Shown: positions 1-14,500 of the stretch, in pieces | How the letters are laid out: each line of letters starts with the position of its first letter | How positions within the stretch are numbered: the stretch's first letter is position 1 | NCBI RefSeq assembly: GCF_022369455.1 | Contig: NZ_CP059599.1 | Span: forward strand, 1-64,000 | Direction of reading: 5' to 3' | Source: Campylobacter sp. RM5004 | GTDB taxonomy: Bacteria; Campylobacterota; Campylobacteria; Campylobacterales; Campylobacteraceae | Length of the DNA: 64,000 nt | Notes under the pieces: model-generated | Seen by the model: only the letters and a program-made list of their open reading frames with translations | The model's database searches: none | Told to the model about the DNA's origin: nothing | Translations under genes and position numbers: made by a program

Positions 1-1317
1 ATGTTAAATAAAATTCTAGAATCATTAAAAACAGAAATAGGAGAAAATCAATACAAAAATTATTTTGACATTTTACAAATTAATGAAAATAAAAATAACG
101 AAATTACCTTAAATGCACCAAATCAATTTATAGCAAGACATATTCAAACAAAGTATCAAAACCTATTAGAAAAAATAGCTGAAAAAATCAATGGTAAAAA
201 AATAAAAATAATCATATCAGTAAATAATGAAAAAATTAATAAAACTAAAGAAAACAAATTAGTTCAAGTAAAACAGCAAATTTCAGTATTAAATCAAAGT
301 TTAACTTTTGATAATTTCATTGTAGGTGAAAGCAATGAATTTGCTTATAAAGTTTGTAAATCAATAACAGATGAAAATAAATTCGGAACTTTATTTAACC
401 CTATTTTTATTTATTCAAATACAGGTTTAGGCAAAACTCACCTTTTACAAGCAAGTGGTCATGAATGTCTTGAAATAGGCAAAAAAGTAATTTATAAAAC
501 TTCAAAAGGTTTTATGAAAGATTATCAAAATGCAATATTAGCAAATAAATTTGATAGCTTTAATAGTGAATATAAAGATTGTGATTTATTATTAATTGAT
601 GATATTCAATTCCTAGGAACAACTGATAAAATCCAAGAAGAATTCTTCCATATTTTTAATGATATAGTAGAGCGTAAAGGTCAAATAATAATGACTTCTG
701 ATGTAGCTCCTAAGAATTTAAATGGCATTGAAGATAGATTAAAATCAAGATTTAATAAAGGAATAATTGCAAATATAAGCGTACCTGATATAGAAACCAA
801 AAAAGCAATTATTAAGAAAAAAAGTTTAGTTTATGAAATAGACTTAAACGATGAAATGATAAATACAATAGCAAGTTATATAGGCGAAAATGTAAGAGAT
901 TTAGAAGGTATAATAAATTATATTTACGCATTTCAAAATATTAGAAATCAAAAAATAAGCTTAGAAGATTTAAAAAATCAAATAAAAGAATATATAAATG
1001 AAAATAAATCAAATATTGAAATTGAAGATATTTTTGATGTTGTAAGCCAAGAATTAGGAATAAAAATCAATGAAATAAAATCAAGTTCTAAAAAACAAGA
1101 AATAGTAAAAGCAAAAAGAATTGTTATATTTTTAGCTAAAGAACTGATTTCAAATTCTGTAAGCGAAATTGCAACTAATTTTCAAATGAAAGACCATAGT
1201 GCTATTTCAAAGCATATTAAAAAAACTAATGAAATGATATGTAATGATGATGATTTTAGAACTTTAGTAGAGCATTTAAAAAATAAAATAATAAACTCAA
1301 AAAATAAGGATTATTAA
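1..1317 (+). CDS. dnaA: Chromosomal replication initiator DnaA
   Basis: DnaA is the AAA+ ATPase that binds DnaA boxes at oriC, melts the origin and loads DnaB. The 438-residue protein has the usual domain order: a short N-terminal interaction domain (about 1-75), a variable linker, the AAA+ core with Walker A NTGLGKTH near 140-147 and Walker B LLLIDD near 196-201, and a C-terminal helix-turn-helix domain with the DnaA signature DHSAI at 398-402. The reading frame begins at base 1, so its ribosome binding site, its promoter and the upstream origin region lie outside the window. dnaN follows after 27 bp. The dnaA-dnaN gap is too small to hold an origin, so oriC is inferred to lie upstream of base 1. 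Identification is secure. Confidence 0.98.
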   Translation: MLNKILESLKTEIGENQYKNYFDILQINENKNNEITLNAPNQFIARHIQTKYQNLLEKIAEKINGKKIKIIISVNNEKINKTKENKLVQVKQQISVLNQSLTFDNFIVGESNEFAYKVCKSITDENKFGTLFNPIFIYSNTGLGKTHLLQASGHECLEIGKKVIYKTSKGFMKDYQNAILANKFDSFNSEYKDCDLLLIDDIQFLGTTDKIQEEFFHIFNDIVERKGQIIMTSDVAPKNLNGIEDRLKSRFNKGIIANISVPDIETKKAIIKKKSLVYEIDLNDEMINTIASYIGENVRDLEGIINYIYAFQNIRNQKISLEDLKNQIKEYINENKSNIEIEDIFDVVSQELGIKINEIKSSSKKQEIVKAKRIVIFLAKELISNSVSEIATNFQMKDHSAISKHIKKTNEMICNDDDFRTLVEHLKNKIINSKNKDY

Positions 1318-1318
1318 T

Positions 1319-1324
1319 TATAAT
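1319..1324 (+). promoter_or_regulatory. Possible -10 element for dnaN
   Basis: A perfect TATAAT lies just after the dnaA stop codon and about 20 bp before the dnaN start. It could allow dnaN to be transcribed apart from dnaA. TATAAT-like strings arise by chance in DNA this AT-rich, so this is only a candidate. Confidence 0.35.
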
Positions 1325-1344
1325 AAAATCAAAAAAGGAAGAAA

Positions 1345-2427
1345 ATGGAAATTTTAATAGATAAAAAAAGATTAGAAAATATAGCTTTAATTGTTAGCAA
1401 TTATGTTGAGAAAAAAGATAATACAAGCCTTAATTCAAATATTTTATTATTAGCTAGTAATAATGAATTAATCTTAAGAGCAAGTGATAGTGAAATAGGG
1501 ATTGAATATAAAATTCCTGATTGTAATATCATTAGTGAAGGAACAATATTTTTAAATGCTAAGAAATTAATTGATATTTTAAAAAGCCTAAATAATGATA
1601 ATATTAAAATAAAAAAATTAGAAAAATCTATAAAAATTACTCAAAATAAAACTAATTTTTCATTACCTATTGCAAATGAAAATAATTTTTCTTTTTTAGA
1701 AGATGAAAATAGCAAAACACCTATTTTAATTAGTTCAAAAGAACTAAATATAGGCTTTAAAATGATTTTACCTGCTATTGATAATAATGGAATATCTTTT
1801 CAATTTAACTGCTGTTATATAGATATTTTAAGAGATAGCATTGTATTTGTTGGAAGTGATTCAAAAAGAATTCACAGATATTCATTCATAGCACAAAATG
1901 AAAACGAACAAAGAATAATAATTACTAAAAAATCAGCTCAAGAGCTTCAAAAATTATTAAATGAAGAAGTAAGAGTTTATAAAACAAATAATTATTTAAT
2001 TATTGAAAATGATAATTTCAAATTCTTTACAAAATTAGTAACAATAGATTTCTTAAAATATGTAGAAGTAATGCCACATAAATTACCTACAAATGAAGTT
2101 GTTATTAAAACTGAAGAATTTTTAAATGAGATTAAGAAATTAAGCTCAGTTTGCACAAAATGTCAAATAGAATTTGAAACAGGAAAAATAACATTTAAAA
2201 ACAATATTATAAGCGATGATATAAACGAAACTAACGCTACAAGCGAATTAGAAGCAAATATCGTTGTAGATGAAAAATTTGAAATAAATCTTACAAATAG
2301 ACATATAATAGACTTTTTACATTTAAATGAGAATGAAGATTTTACATTCAAATTTTATTCATCATCAGCTCCTGTGATTTTAGAAAGTAAAAATTTCTTA
2401 TCACTAATATCAGCAAATAAAAACTAA
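1345..2427 (+). CDS. dnaN: DNA polymerase III sliding clamp (beta subunit)
   Basis: The beta clamp is a ring-shaped homodimer that tethers the replicative polymerase to DNA and recruits repair proteins. The product has 360 residues, close to the usual 355-375, and its position between dnaA and gyrB is the classical bacterial order. An AAAAAAGGAAG ribosome binding site precedes the ATG. The three-fold clamp architecture is only weakly visible by eye, so the call rests on length, context and overall resemblance. Near residues 275-281 the DNA reads AGAATTTGAAACAGG, a partial match to the dispersed 20-bp repeat of this window; at about 16 of 20 bases I do not count it as a member. Confidence 0.96.
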   Translation: MEILIDKKRLENIALIVSNYVEKKDNTSLNSNILLLASNNELILRASDSEIGIEYKIPDCNIISEGTIFLNAKKLIDILKSLNNDNIKIKKLEKSIKITQNKTNFSLPIANENNFSFLEDENSKTPILISSKELNIGFKMILPAIDNNGISFQFNCCYIDILRDSIVFVGSDSKRIHRYSFIAQNENEQRIIITKKSAQELQKLLNEEVRVYKTNNYLIIENDNFKFFTKLVTIDFLKYVEVMPHKLPTNEVVIKTEEFLNEIKKLSSVCTKCQIEFETGKITFKNNIISDDINETNATSELEANIVVDEKFEINLTNRHIIDFLHLNENEDFTFKFYSSSAPVILESKNFLSLISANKN

Positions 2428-6070
<3,643 letters not shown>

Positions 6071-6074
<4 letters not shown>

Positions 6075-6493
6075 AAGAAAAATTAAAATACGGACAAAAA
6101 GAAATAAAAAAAATAAAAGGTAAAAAATTAGAGCGTTGGGAAAACAAACAAAAAAATGATTATGTTATAAAAATCACTTTACCTGAGTTTGCATGTCTTT
6201 GCCCTAGAAGTGGTTATCCTGATTTTGCAACATTATATTTAGAATATATTCCTAATAAATGGGTTGTAGAATTAAAGGCTATTAAGCTTTATGTTAATTC
6301 ATTTTATAATAAAAACATAAGCCATGAAGATAGTATAAATAAGATTTACAACACTCTTAAAAAGCGTTTAAAACCAAAATATATTAAATTAGTTGGAGAT
6401 TTCAATCCTCGTGGTAATGTTCATACGGTGATTGAATGCTGTTCTGATACTGAGATTAAAAAAGAAAAGAAAAAAGATAAAAAGGATAAATAA
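6071..6493 (+). CDS. queF: NADPH-dependent 7-cyano-7-deazaguanine reductase QueF
   Basis: QueF reduces preQ0 to preQ1 in the queuosine tRNA modification pathway. The 140-residue protein is the short unimodular form, related to B. subtilis YkvM. The conserved motif EFACLCPRSGYPDFA places the active-site cysteine at residue 44 and the partner aspartate at 51. The downstream motif ELKAIKLYVNSFYNKNISHED matches the family substrate-binding region. The C-terminus ends in a lysine-rich tail (KKEKKKDKKDK) beyond the fold. The gene overlaps the preceding gene by 4 bp and the next by 1 bp, so it is in the gyrB-linked operon. Confidence 0.95.
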
Positions 6494-7716
6494 TGATTAG
6501 CCCTGAGCTTGTTTTACATATTTTTAAGGCTGCTTCAATTTCAAGATGGAATGATTTTCCTAGAATTTGTAATTTAGTTGAACTTGATAAACAAGCTCAT
6601 AAGGCAATAATTGCTTATTTTTTAGCAAAAAGTGAAAAAGACATTGATATGAGATTTTTACTTGATGCTATTGTTGTTGAGTTTATTTCTCGTGTAATTG
6701 TTACTGATATTCGTCCAGATGTTTTAAATGAAATCAAAAAAACAAAACAAAAAGAATTAGATGAATGGATACAAAAGCAATTTAGTGTAATTAACAAAAA
6801 CGAAGATTTTTTAAAAATTTTTAATGATTATTATAATGATAAAACCCATGAAAAAGAGAAGTTTATTTTAAAAGCTGCAGGGTATTTATCAACTAGATAT
6901 GAGTTTTCATTTATATATCCAAATGTTAGTAATTATGAAGAAATTAAGTCTAAATTAGATGAAGAATTAGAAGATTATTTAGATATTTTAGCAGTTCAAA
7001 AAATATCACTAAATCAAAAATTAGCTAAGGTTATTGATTTAAGTGGGCGTTTAAGATTTCAAAAGCGTTGGGCTCAAACACCTAGAATTCCAGAAACAAG
7101 TGTTTTAGGTCATATGTTAGTTGTTGCAGTTTTAAGTTATTTTTATTGTTTAAATATTAAAGCTTGTGATACTAGATTTATTAATAACTTCTTTTGTGCT
7201 TTATTTCACGATTTACCAGAGAGTTTAACAAGAGATATTATCACACCTGTTAAGTATGGAATTGATGGTTTAAGCGAGATTATAAGTGATTATGAACTTA
7301 AATTAATTGATGAAAAGATTTTACCTTATGTTCCAAATAATATTAGAAGTGAATTTGCTTATTTGTTAGGAATATATAATGAAGATGGTAAGATTAAAAA
7401 AGATGAATTTAAAAATAGAATTAATAAAGATTTTGTTAAATTAATCCAAAATCCAAACGATTATAACGAAGATTGTTTTAATACTATTGATGGAAAAATG
7501 CTTAAAGCTTGTGATAAAACAGGAGCATTTTTAGAAGCTATTATTTCTAATTATTATGGCGTTAAATCAAAGGATTTAATGAATGGTTCTTTAAAGATTT
7601 TAAATGATTTTAAAGAAAATCCTAAAATTGGTGAAGTTGATTTTTATAAAATGTTAAAAGAGTTTGAAGTATTTTTTATAAACCCAAGCCAAGACACTTG
7701 CGGCACACACTCTTAA
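6493..7716 (+). CDS. HD-domain metal-dependent phosphohydrolase
   Basis: A 407-residue cytoplasmic protein with an HD hydrolase core in its middle. H207 in GHMLVVA, H239-D240 in LFHDLPESLTRDI, and a later aspartate in the FNTIDGKMLKACDK region fit the HxHD...D pattern. The resemblance is to the YfbR-like or HD_3 group acting on nucleotides; the substrate cannot be read from the sequence. It starts at the last base of the queF stop codon. The last 11 codons (NPSQDTCGTHS) lie inside the 4.5S RNA gene encoded on the other strand. They probably do not represent conserved protein sequence and may simply be read-through to the next stop. Confidence 0.8.
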   Translation: MISPELVLHIFKAASISRWNDFPRICNLVELDKQAHKAIIAYFLAKSEKDIDMRFLLDAIVVEFISRVIVTDIRPDVLNEIKKTKQKELDEWIQKQFSVINKNEDFLKIFNDYYNDKTHEKEKFILKAAGYLSTRYEFSFIYPNVSNYEEIKSKLDEELEDYLDILAVQKISLNQKLAKVIDLSGRLRFQKRWAQTPRIPETSVLGHMLVVAVLSYFYCLNIKACDTRFINNFFCALFHDLPESLTRDIITPVKYGIDGLSEIISDYELKLIDEKILPYVPNNIRSEFAYLLGIYNEDGKIKKDEFKNRINKDFVKLIQNPNDYNEDCFNTIDGKMLKACDKTGAFLEAIISNYYGVKSKDLMNGSLKILNDFKENPKIGEVDFYKMLKEFEVFFINPSQDTCGTHS

Positions 7717-7780
7717 AAAGTGCTCTGCTATGTTCCCATCCTGAAGCTCTGCTCTTTAAAAGCATTGCACAAGGCTTGAC
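7684..7780 (-). ncRNA. ffs: Signal recognition particle 4.5S RNA (small bacterial SRP RNA)
   Basis: Read on the minus strand, the segment contains the universally conserved SRP core. UUCAGG leads to an AUG-GGAA-CAU tetraloop hairpin and then AGCAG; in E. coli the core is GUCAGG...GGAA...AGCAG. Outer strands close the rod: CAAGCC near the 5' end pairs with GGCUUG near the 3' end, and CUUGUGC faces the GCCGCAAG stretch. The RNA is about 97 nt, typical for the Alu-less bacterial form. It binds Ffh and directs membrane protein targeting. The ends are estimated from the outer stem. The 3' third overlaps the end of the HD gene in antisense. Confidence 0.85.
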
Positions 7781-7791
7781 TTGAGAAATGG

Positions 7792-7808
7792 CATTTTATG
7801 ATAAAATG
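7792..7808. promoter_or_regulatory. Palindromic shared -10 region between ffs and the 143-residue gene
   Basis: CATTTTATGATAAAATG is a perfect palindrome about a central G and presents a TAAAAT hexamer on each strand. Rightward it lies about 17 bp before the start codon at 7825. Leftward it lies about 12 bp before the predicted 5' end of 4.5S RNA. I infer overlapping divergent -10 elements. Confidence 0.45.
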
Positions 7809-7824
7809 ATTTAATAGAGGGTAA

Positions 7825-8256
7825 ATGAAACTAGATTTGATTTATATTTTTTTAGCAAATATGAGAATAACTTTTTTAGGTGTTAATAATTCTTTTGATT
7901 TTAAAGCAAAATTAATTGCATGCGTTATAGGCGTTGTAAAAGAAGAAAGACAAGATTTAAAAAGAATATTAGAAAAACTAACTAAAGAGATTTATAAAAA
8001 AGAATTTAGAAGAAGATTATTTCTAGCTACTATTTATCAATATGTTAAACTTATTAAACAAGATACTTTAGGTGTTGATAAGATTTTAAAAGGTATTAAA
8101 AAACTAACTAAACAAAATCCTAAATTAAAAAGAAAAATAAATTTTGTTCAACTTGATAGATTAGTATTAAAAAAATCTATAAAAGAAGGTGAGAGCGAAA
8201 TTGAAGATTACGCTCAAATTAGGGTTTTAGAATTTTTAAAAAACGAAGTTATTTAA
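7825..8256 (+). CDS. Conserved-looking hypothetical protein, 143 residues
   Basis: I do not recognise a family. The protein is basic and probably mostly helical, with a hydrophobic patch at 30-40 (LIACVIGVV). A GAGGG ribosome binding site is well placed before the ATG at 7825. It stands alone between the 4.5S RNA gene and pyrG, 39 bp before the latter, and may share a transcript with pyrG. Its base composition matches its neighbours, so nothing suggests recent transfer. Confidence 0.7.
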   Translation: MKLDLIYIFLANMRITFLGVNNSFDFKAKLIACVIGVVKEERQDLKRILEKLTKEIYKKEFRRRLFLATIYQYVKLIKQDTLGVDKILKGIKKLTKQNPKLKRKINFVQLDRLVLKKSIKEGESEIEDYAQIRVLEFLKNEVI

Positions 8257-8295
8257 TTAGATAATATAAAATAAAAAAAACTAATAGGAAAAAAT

Positions 8296-9897
8296 ATGGC
8301 TAAATTTATATTTGTAACAGGTGGAGTTTTAAGCTCACTTGGTAAAGGAATTGCAGCTGCTAGTATTGCTAGCTTATTAAAACAAAGCGGACTTAAGGTA
8401 AGTATTTTAAAGGCTGACCCATATATTAATATAGATCCAGGAACTATGAGCCCACTTGAGCATGGAGAAGTTTTTGTTACTAAAGATGGTGCAGAAACTG
8501 ATCTTGATTTAGGACATTATGAAAGATTTTTAGATGAAGATTTAACTCATCTTAATAACTTCACAACAGGTAAAGTTTATCAAAGTGTAATAGAAAAAGA
8601 ACGCCGTGGAGAATATCTTGGAAAAACTATTCAAGTAATTCCACATATTGTAGGTGAGATTGCTAGTAGAATGGAAGCAGCAGCGGCTGATAAAGATGTA
8701 TTAGTTGTAGAAATCGGTGGAACGGTAGGAGATATTGAAGGCTTACCATTCCTTGAAGCAATTCGCTCATTAGGACTTAAACACGGAAGATCTAATGTAT
8801 TTTATGCACATTTAACCTTAGTTCCTTTTATAAAAGTTGCAGGCGAATTAAAAACAAAACCTACTCAACACTCAGTTGGAGAGTTAAGACGCATAGGAAT
8901 TAGTCCTGATATGATAATTGCTCGTAGTGAAATACCATTAGGCGATGAAATAAAAGAAAAAATCGCAAGAAGTTGTGGTGTAGAAATTGATTGTGTAATA
9001 GAAAGCATTGATGCAAAAAGCATATATCAAATTCCACTTAAATTTTTAGAGCAAAATATACTTTTACCTATTGCAAAACATTTAAATCTAAAACTAAAAA
9101 CTCCTAATTTAAAAGATTATGAAAACTTAGTAGAAAAGATTATAAATCCTAGCAAAAAAACAAAAATCGCATTTGTAGGAAAATATATAGATTTAAAAGA
9201 AAGCTATAAATCTTTAACCGAAGCATTAATTCATGCAGGTGCAAATCTTGATACAAAAGTAGAAATTAATTGGATAGATAGCGAAGAAATAAAAGATGAA
9301 AATGATTTAGCTGGAAATGATGGAATATTAGTAGCTGGTGGGTTTGGACAGCGTGGAGTTGAAGGCAAAATAAAAGCTATTAAATATGCAAGAGAAAACA
9401 ATATTCCATTTTTAGGAATTTGTCTTGGAATGCAACTTAGCTTAATTGAGTTTGCTAGAAATGTTTTAAAGCTAGAAGATGCTAATTCAACCGAATTTGA
9501 TGAAAATACAAAAAATCCTATTATTTATTTAATTGATGAATTTATTAATCAATCAGGTTCAAAAGAAATAAGAACAATTAAAACTCCATTAGGTGGGACT
9601 TTAAGACTTGGCGAATATGTTTGCAATATTAAAGAAGGTTCGCTTTTAAATAAATTATATAATTCTAATAAAGCTTACGAAAGACATCGCCACCGCTATG
9701 AAGCTAATTCAAAATATCGCAAATTATATGAAGAAAATGGGCTTTGCATTAGTGGAGAATCAAATGGACTTATTGAAGCTATTGAAAATACAAATAATGA
9801 TTTCTTCGTAGCAGTTCAATATCATCCTGAATTTACTTCAAGATTAACTAAGGCAAATCCTGTGATTTTAGGTTTTATTAAACAATGCTTAAATTAA
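8296..9897 (+). CDS. pyrG: CTP synthase
   Basis: PyrG converts UTP to CTP using ATP and glutamine. The N-terminal amidoligase domain begins [16 protein letters not shown], the diagnostic P-loop. The C-terminal class I glutamine amidotransferase domain has the nucleophile Cys376 in GICLGMQL and the His510/Glu512 pair in YHPEF. At 533 residues it is close to the family norm of about 535-545. An AGGAAAAAAT ribosome binding site precedes the ATG. The 3' end overlaps recJ by 13 bp, and pyrG-recJ adjacency is also seen in C. jejuni. Confidence 0.98.
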   Translation: MAKFIFVTGGVLSSLGKGIAAASIASLLKQSGLKVSILKADPYINIDPGTMSPLEHGEVFVTKDGAETDLDLGHYERFLDEDLTHLNNFTTGKVYQSVIEKERRGEYLGKTIQVIPHIVGEIASRMEAAAADKDVLVVEIGGTVGDIEGLPFLEAIRSLGLKHGRSNVFYAHLTLVPFIKVAGELKTKPTQHSVGELRRIGISPDMIIARSEIPLGDEIKEKIARSCGVEIDCVIESIDAKSIYQIPLKFLEQNILLPIAKHLNLKLKTPNLKDYENLVEKIINPSKKTKIAFVGKYIDLKESYKSLTEALIHAGANLDTKVEINWIDSEEIKDENDLAGNDGILVAGGFGQRGVEGKIKAIKYARENNIPFLGICLGMQLSLIEFARNVLKLEDANSTEFDENTKNPIIYLIDEFINQSGSKEIRTIKTPLGGTLRLGEYVCNIKEGSLLNKLYNSNKAYERHRHRYEANSKYRKLYEENGLCISGESNGLIEAIENTNNDFFVAVQYHPEFTSRLTKANPVILGFIKQCLN

Positions 9898-11462
9898 ATA
9901 AAACTAAAATTAAGCAGATTTTAGACGATAGATTTAAAGATGATTTACATAAAAACCTTAGCACAATTCCAAAGCCACATATCTTTAAGGATATGAATAA
10001 AGCGGCTATTAGAATAGCTAAGGCAATCAAAAATAAAGAAAAAATAGCAGTAGTTGGAGATTATGATGTAGATGGCATAGTATCTTCAACTATTATGAGT
10101 GAGTTTTTTGCTAATTTAGGCGTTAGCATTAAAATCAAAATCCCAAATCGTTTTAGTGATGGTTATGGAATTAGCGAAGAAATAGTAAAAAATTTAGATG
10201 CTGATTTAATAATAACCGTAGATAATGGAATAGTAGCTTATGAAGCTGCTAATAAATGTAAAGAATTAGGCATAGATTTAATAATAAGCGATCATCATAC
10301 TCCAAGCGATACTTTACCAAATGCTTATGCAGTGATTAATCCTAAAAGAGATGATTGTGATTTTTCAAAGCATATTAATTGTGAAATTTGTGGAGCTCAA
10401 GTTGCTTGGTGGCTTTGCGGAGCTATTAAAAAAGAATTAGGTATAGAATACAATATGGCTAGTTTTTTAGATTTATTATGCATAGCAATTGTTGCTGATA
10501 TGATGAATTTAAACGATTTAAATCATATTTTAGTTCGTTGTGGCTTAAAAGAATTAAATAAATTAAATCGCCCAGCTTTTGTGGTTTTAAAAGAAAAATA
10601 TAAAAAGAAATTCTTTGATTATGAGAGCATTCCTTTTTTAATCGCACCTTTGCTTAATGCAAGTGGTAGAATGGATGATGCTAGTATTTCATATAGATTT
10701 TTAAGGGCAAAAACTCTTGATGAAGCAAGAAAAATTTTAGAAGTAATTGAAAAACTTAATCAAGATAGAAAAGAACAAGAGCGACAAAGCTTTGAAGAAA
10801 GTATAGAATTCGTTAGTGAAAACGATAGCGTTATAATAGCGTATTCAAAGAACTGGCATAAAGGTATTTTAGGCATTGTTGCAGGGCGTTTGGCTAAGCA
10901 ATTTAATAAACCAAGCTTTGTATTTAATATAGAAGAAAATATCGCAAAAGGAAGTGCAAGAAGTGTTGCAGAGCTTGATATTTTAGAAGTTTTAAATAAT
11001 GTTAATGATTTGCTTATTAATTTTGGCGGACACAAAGGAGCTGCAGGACTTTCTTTAGATGTTAGTAATTTAGAAGAATTTAAAAGAAGATTAAATAAGC
11101 TTAATTTTGATGAAAATATTCTTGATTTTTGTGATACTACAAATACTTTAGGTGAGCTTGAATTTAGTGAAATTGATATGGAATTATTAGATATTTTAAG
11201 CGATTTTGAACCTTTTGGACAAGGCAATGAAAAGCCATTTTTTATAAGTAAAAATGTAATTATTAATAATCTTGTTTTGCTAAATGATAAACATTTAAAA
11301 TGTTGCTTTACTCAAAATAATATTACTTTAGAAGCGATTTGTTTTAATTGTGATTTTATTCCTTTTGAAGGAGATAATGTTAATATTCATTTTAGTTTGC
11401 AAAAGAACTATTTTAAACCAAGCCCTACAATTCAACTAAATATTTCTAATATTTATATTTAA
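9885..11462 (+). CDS. recJ: Single-stranded-DNA-specific 5'-3' exonuclease RecJ
   Basis: RecJ degrades single-stranded DNA in recombination and mismatch repair. The 525-residue protein shows the DHH-family motifs: DYDVDG at 59-64 and DHH at 136-138, the latter in [12 protein letters not shown]. The DHHA1 motif [13 protein letters not shown] is near residue 381. A C-terminal OB-like segment ends the protein. It begins 13 bp inside pyrG, so translation is probably coupled. Its stop codon TAA runs directly into a copy of the dispersed 20-bp repeat. Confidence 0.96.
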   Translation: MLKLNKTKIKQILDDRFKDDLHKNLSTIPKPHIFKDMNKAAIRIAKAIKNKEKIAVVGDYDVDGIVSSTIMSEFFANLGVSIKIKIPNRFSDGYGISEEIVKNLDADLIITVDNGIVAYEAANKCKELGIDLIISDHHTPSDTLPNAYAVINPKRDDCDFSKHINCEICGAQVAWWLCGAIKKELGIEYNMASFLDLLCIAIVADMMNLNDLNHILVRCGLKELNKLNRPAFVVLKEKYKKKFFDYESIPFLIAPLLNASGRMDDASISYRFLRAKTLDEARKILEVIEKLNQDRKEQERQSFEESIEFVSENDSVIIAYSKNWHKGILGIVAGRLAKQFNKPSFVFNIEENIAKGSARSVAELDILEVLNNVNDLLINFGGHKGAAGLSLDVSNLEEFKRRLNKLNFDENILDFCDTTNTLGELEFSEIDMELLDILSDFEPFGQGNEKPFFISKNVIINNLVLLNDKHLKCCFTQNNITLEAICFNCDFIPFEGDNVNIHFSLQKNYFKPSPTIQLNISNIYI

Positions 11463-11481
11463 GAATTTGAAATAGGAATTT
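11462..11481 (+). repeat. Dispersed 20-bp repeat abutting the recJ stop
   Basis: An exact consensus copy, AGAATTTGAAATAGGAATTT. Its first A is the last base of the recJ stop codon. It stands alone, with no inverted partner nearby. Confidence 0.85.
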
Positions 11482-11490
11482 AACTTACGA

Positions 11491-11496
11491 TATAAT
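11491..11496 (+). promoter_or_regulatory. Candidate -10 element for the autotransporter gene
   Basis: A perfect TATAAT lies about 40 bp before the start codon at 11537, in the only sizeable gap between recJ and the autotransporter gene. Campylobacter promoters commonly show a clear -10 and no conserved -35. Confidence 0.45.
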
Positions 11497-11536
11497 TTAT
11501 AATAATGAAATATATTTTAATTTTTAAGGTGTTTAA

Positions 11537-14500
11537 ATGAAAAATGTTTTAAGATTAAGTATAGCTTTAACTAGTGCTTTGTATTCATATACAACTTCAA
11601 GCGATATAATAGGTGATTTAGCTCAAAGGGTAGAGATTAAACAAAGTGGAATTTCAAGCATTACAGCTAACAAAGTAGATGATAAGATAAATGCTAATTT
11701 TACTATAAGTGGTAATTTAACTACAACTAGCACAAAAGATAATATTTTAATATTTGATTATACTCAAGCTAATTTAGTTTATGGCGGTATTGTAATTAAA
11801 ACAGGTGGTAATTTCACGGATAATGGTTCTACTTTTAAAGCTCAAGGTTTTGGTCCTTATTATAATAATATACCGGCTATTAAAATTAATGGTGGAATAG
11901 CTACTTTAAATAATTCTAGTGTTTTTGCAGGAGAAGGAAATCATTCAAGTCATCAAAATGCTCCTGCTATTGAAGTAAGTAAAGGAACGCTTAATTTAAA
12001 AAATTCTTTAGTTTCAGGTGCAGCTCAAAGGTTTGATTCTAGTGGATTAATACAACATAAACATCAAGCAATAGATGTTATAGGTTTTGGAACTGATAAA
12101 GTATATTTAAATATAAGTGGTTCGATTATAAAATCAGGTGAAGATGATACTTCTGCTTTAGCAATTATGGCTAAAGAAAACAGCACAATTGTTATAGACG
12201 ATACTTTAAATAAAGGTACAAATATAATAGGAAATATAATTTCAAGTGGTGATTTTACGATTAAAGGTATTTATAAAAATCAAGCTACATTTAATGCTAA
12301 AGATATATTAAGTAATATAAATATTACCAATAATAATATTTTTGATACAACTATTAATGCAAGGATTAAAACAAATCTTGAAAAAAATGCAAATATTGAT
12401 AAAACTTACATAGGCGGTGGTCTTGATTTAAATAAAAGTGCAGAATCTTTAGGTGCTTTTAATATCACAAATAGCTATATTGCAGGAGATATCATAAATG
12501 CTCATGATATTACTATTGTAAATGATTTAACACCAGCTGGAAAATCTAGCATAGTTTTAGATAATGTTTATTTAGAAGGATTTTTGACTAATTACGCAGG
12601 AGATATTAAAAGCTCTAATTCAGTATTTAACAAAGCAATTACAAGTAAATATGTAAGTAAAATTGATGATACTAATTCAATCTTTAAAGGTGGTTTTAGT
12701 GCTGATGAAATACTTTTAAATGGAAGTATTTTAGAAGGTTTTAAATTAACTTCTATAAGTGATGCAAAATATAGTGGTAAGAATTTTACCTTAACAAATA
12801 TTAAAGTAGGCAAAGATTTAGATAATACTAAAGGCTATTTAGAATTAAATGGTGGATTATTAAAAGCTACAAATTCAGCTCTTAATTATGATATTAGAAG
12901 TAATAGTGCTATTAATATTGATTTAATGGGAAGTTCTTTAGTAGGTAGTTTTAAAGATTTATCAGGAAATAAAATATCAGCAAATAAAGTAAGTTTAAAT
13001 AATTCTACAAGTTTAGGTGCATTTAGCACAAATGAACTAGTCGCAAATAATTCTACATTCTTTTTAGGTGGCACGAGTGCTACTTATAATGGAGCAATAA
13101 TTTCTAAAACTAGCACAAGTGGAGCAAATAATAGCTTTGGAATTTTAGGCGTAGTAAGTAAAGCTAATGATGAACAATTAATCGCTAGTGGATTAAGTGC
13201 TAATATGCCTTTAGCTATTTTAAAAGGAGCTAATAGTGATTTTGCTAATTCGCTTAAATTTTATTCAGGAATTAGTGAATATGCCTTAGCAAACTCATAT
13301 CTAAAAACCGAAAAAGTAGGGGATTATCAAGTATATGTTTTAGCTAAAGATAATAAGCAAAACTTTAATGATTTAACTTATAAAAATAATTCTAAATTAG
13401 ATATAAATAAGATAAATGAAATAATCGCTGATAATAATAAATTAAGCGATTTAGTAGATTTTGGTAAAGATTTATTGGCTAGTAATGAAGCAAAGGAACT
13501 AATTAATCAAAATGCTAATACGAGTTTAGAAAACAAAGGAACTATGGTGAATGATTTAGATAAAATCACAACTCCAGAAAATCCAGATACTAAACCAAAT
13601 CCTGATATTCCTTGGACTGACTTAGAGCCATCAACTCCGATTATTCCAACACCAGATCCAAAACCTGAAGTGCCAGAAGAAAAACCAAACCCAGATATTC
13701 CTTGGACTGACTTAGAGCCATCAAAACCTATTGAGCCTAGCACACCTGAAGAAAAACCTGAAAATCCAGACACTAAACCAAATCCTGATATTCCTTGGAC
13801 TGATTTAACTCCTGCAAATCCGATTGATCCAACACCAGATCCAAAGCCAGAAAATCCAAGCGATGAAGAAAAGTTTGAAATTGCAGTAGAAGAACAAAAA
13901 GAAGCTATAAAATTAATGGTTACAGGCAAAAACGAAAAAGCCTTAGAATCAGCAAAGCTTATGACAAATCAATTTTATTTTTCTCAAGTGTTTGAATACA
14001 ACAATTTAAACAAGCGTTTAGGTGAATTAAGAGGATTTGCTAAGAATAATGCAGGTATTTGGATTCGTGGATATGTTAATAAAGGAAGTATCAAAAACAC
14101 ATCTTTAAAAGCAAATGAAGTTCAAATGGGTGTGGATAAAATATCAAGTTTTACAGATTTTGATACTTATGCAGGATTTATGCTAAATATAGGAAGAACA
14201 ACTACAAGTAATACAACTAATTCAAAAATAAATAACTATGGCTTAGGAGTGTATTTTAGTAGCGTTTATAACAATGGCTTTTTTATAGATACAACACTTA
14301 AAGCAAATCACTATAAAAGCGAGTTTAAAAACGATAATTTCTTAGGTAATTCTACAAGCAAAGGAACAGGTGTGATTGCTAGTTTTGAGTTAGGCAAGAG
14401 ATTTGGAGATGATTTTTACATAGAGCCTAGCACTGAAATGATTTTAAATTATATTCCAAAAACTGACATTAAAGGCGAAAAAGAAATAAGTATCGGAGCA

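Noticed and set aside
2169-2188. Possible further repeat copy in dnaN (AGAATTTGAAACAGGAAAAA)
   Set aside because: Only about 16 of 20 bases match, and the second half is lost. IEFETGKI is also a plausible clamp sequence, so I left it out of the family.
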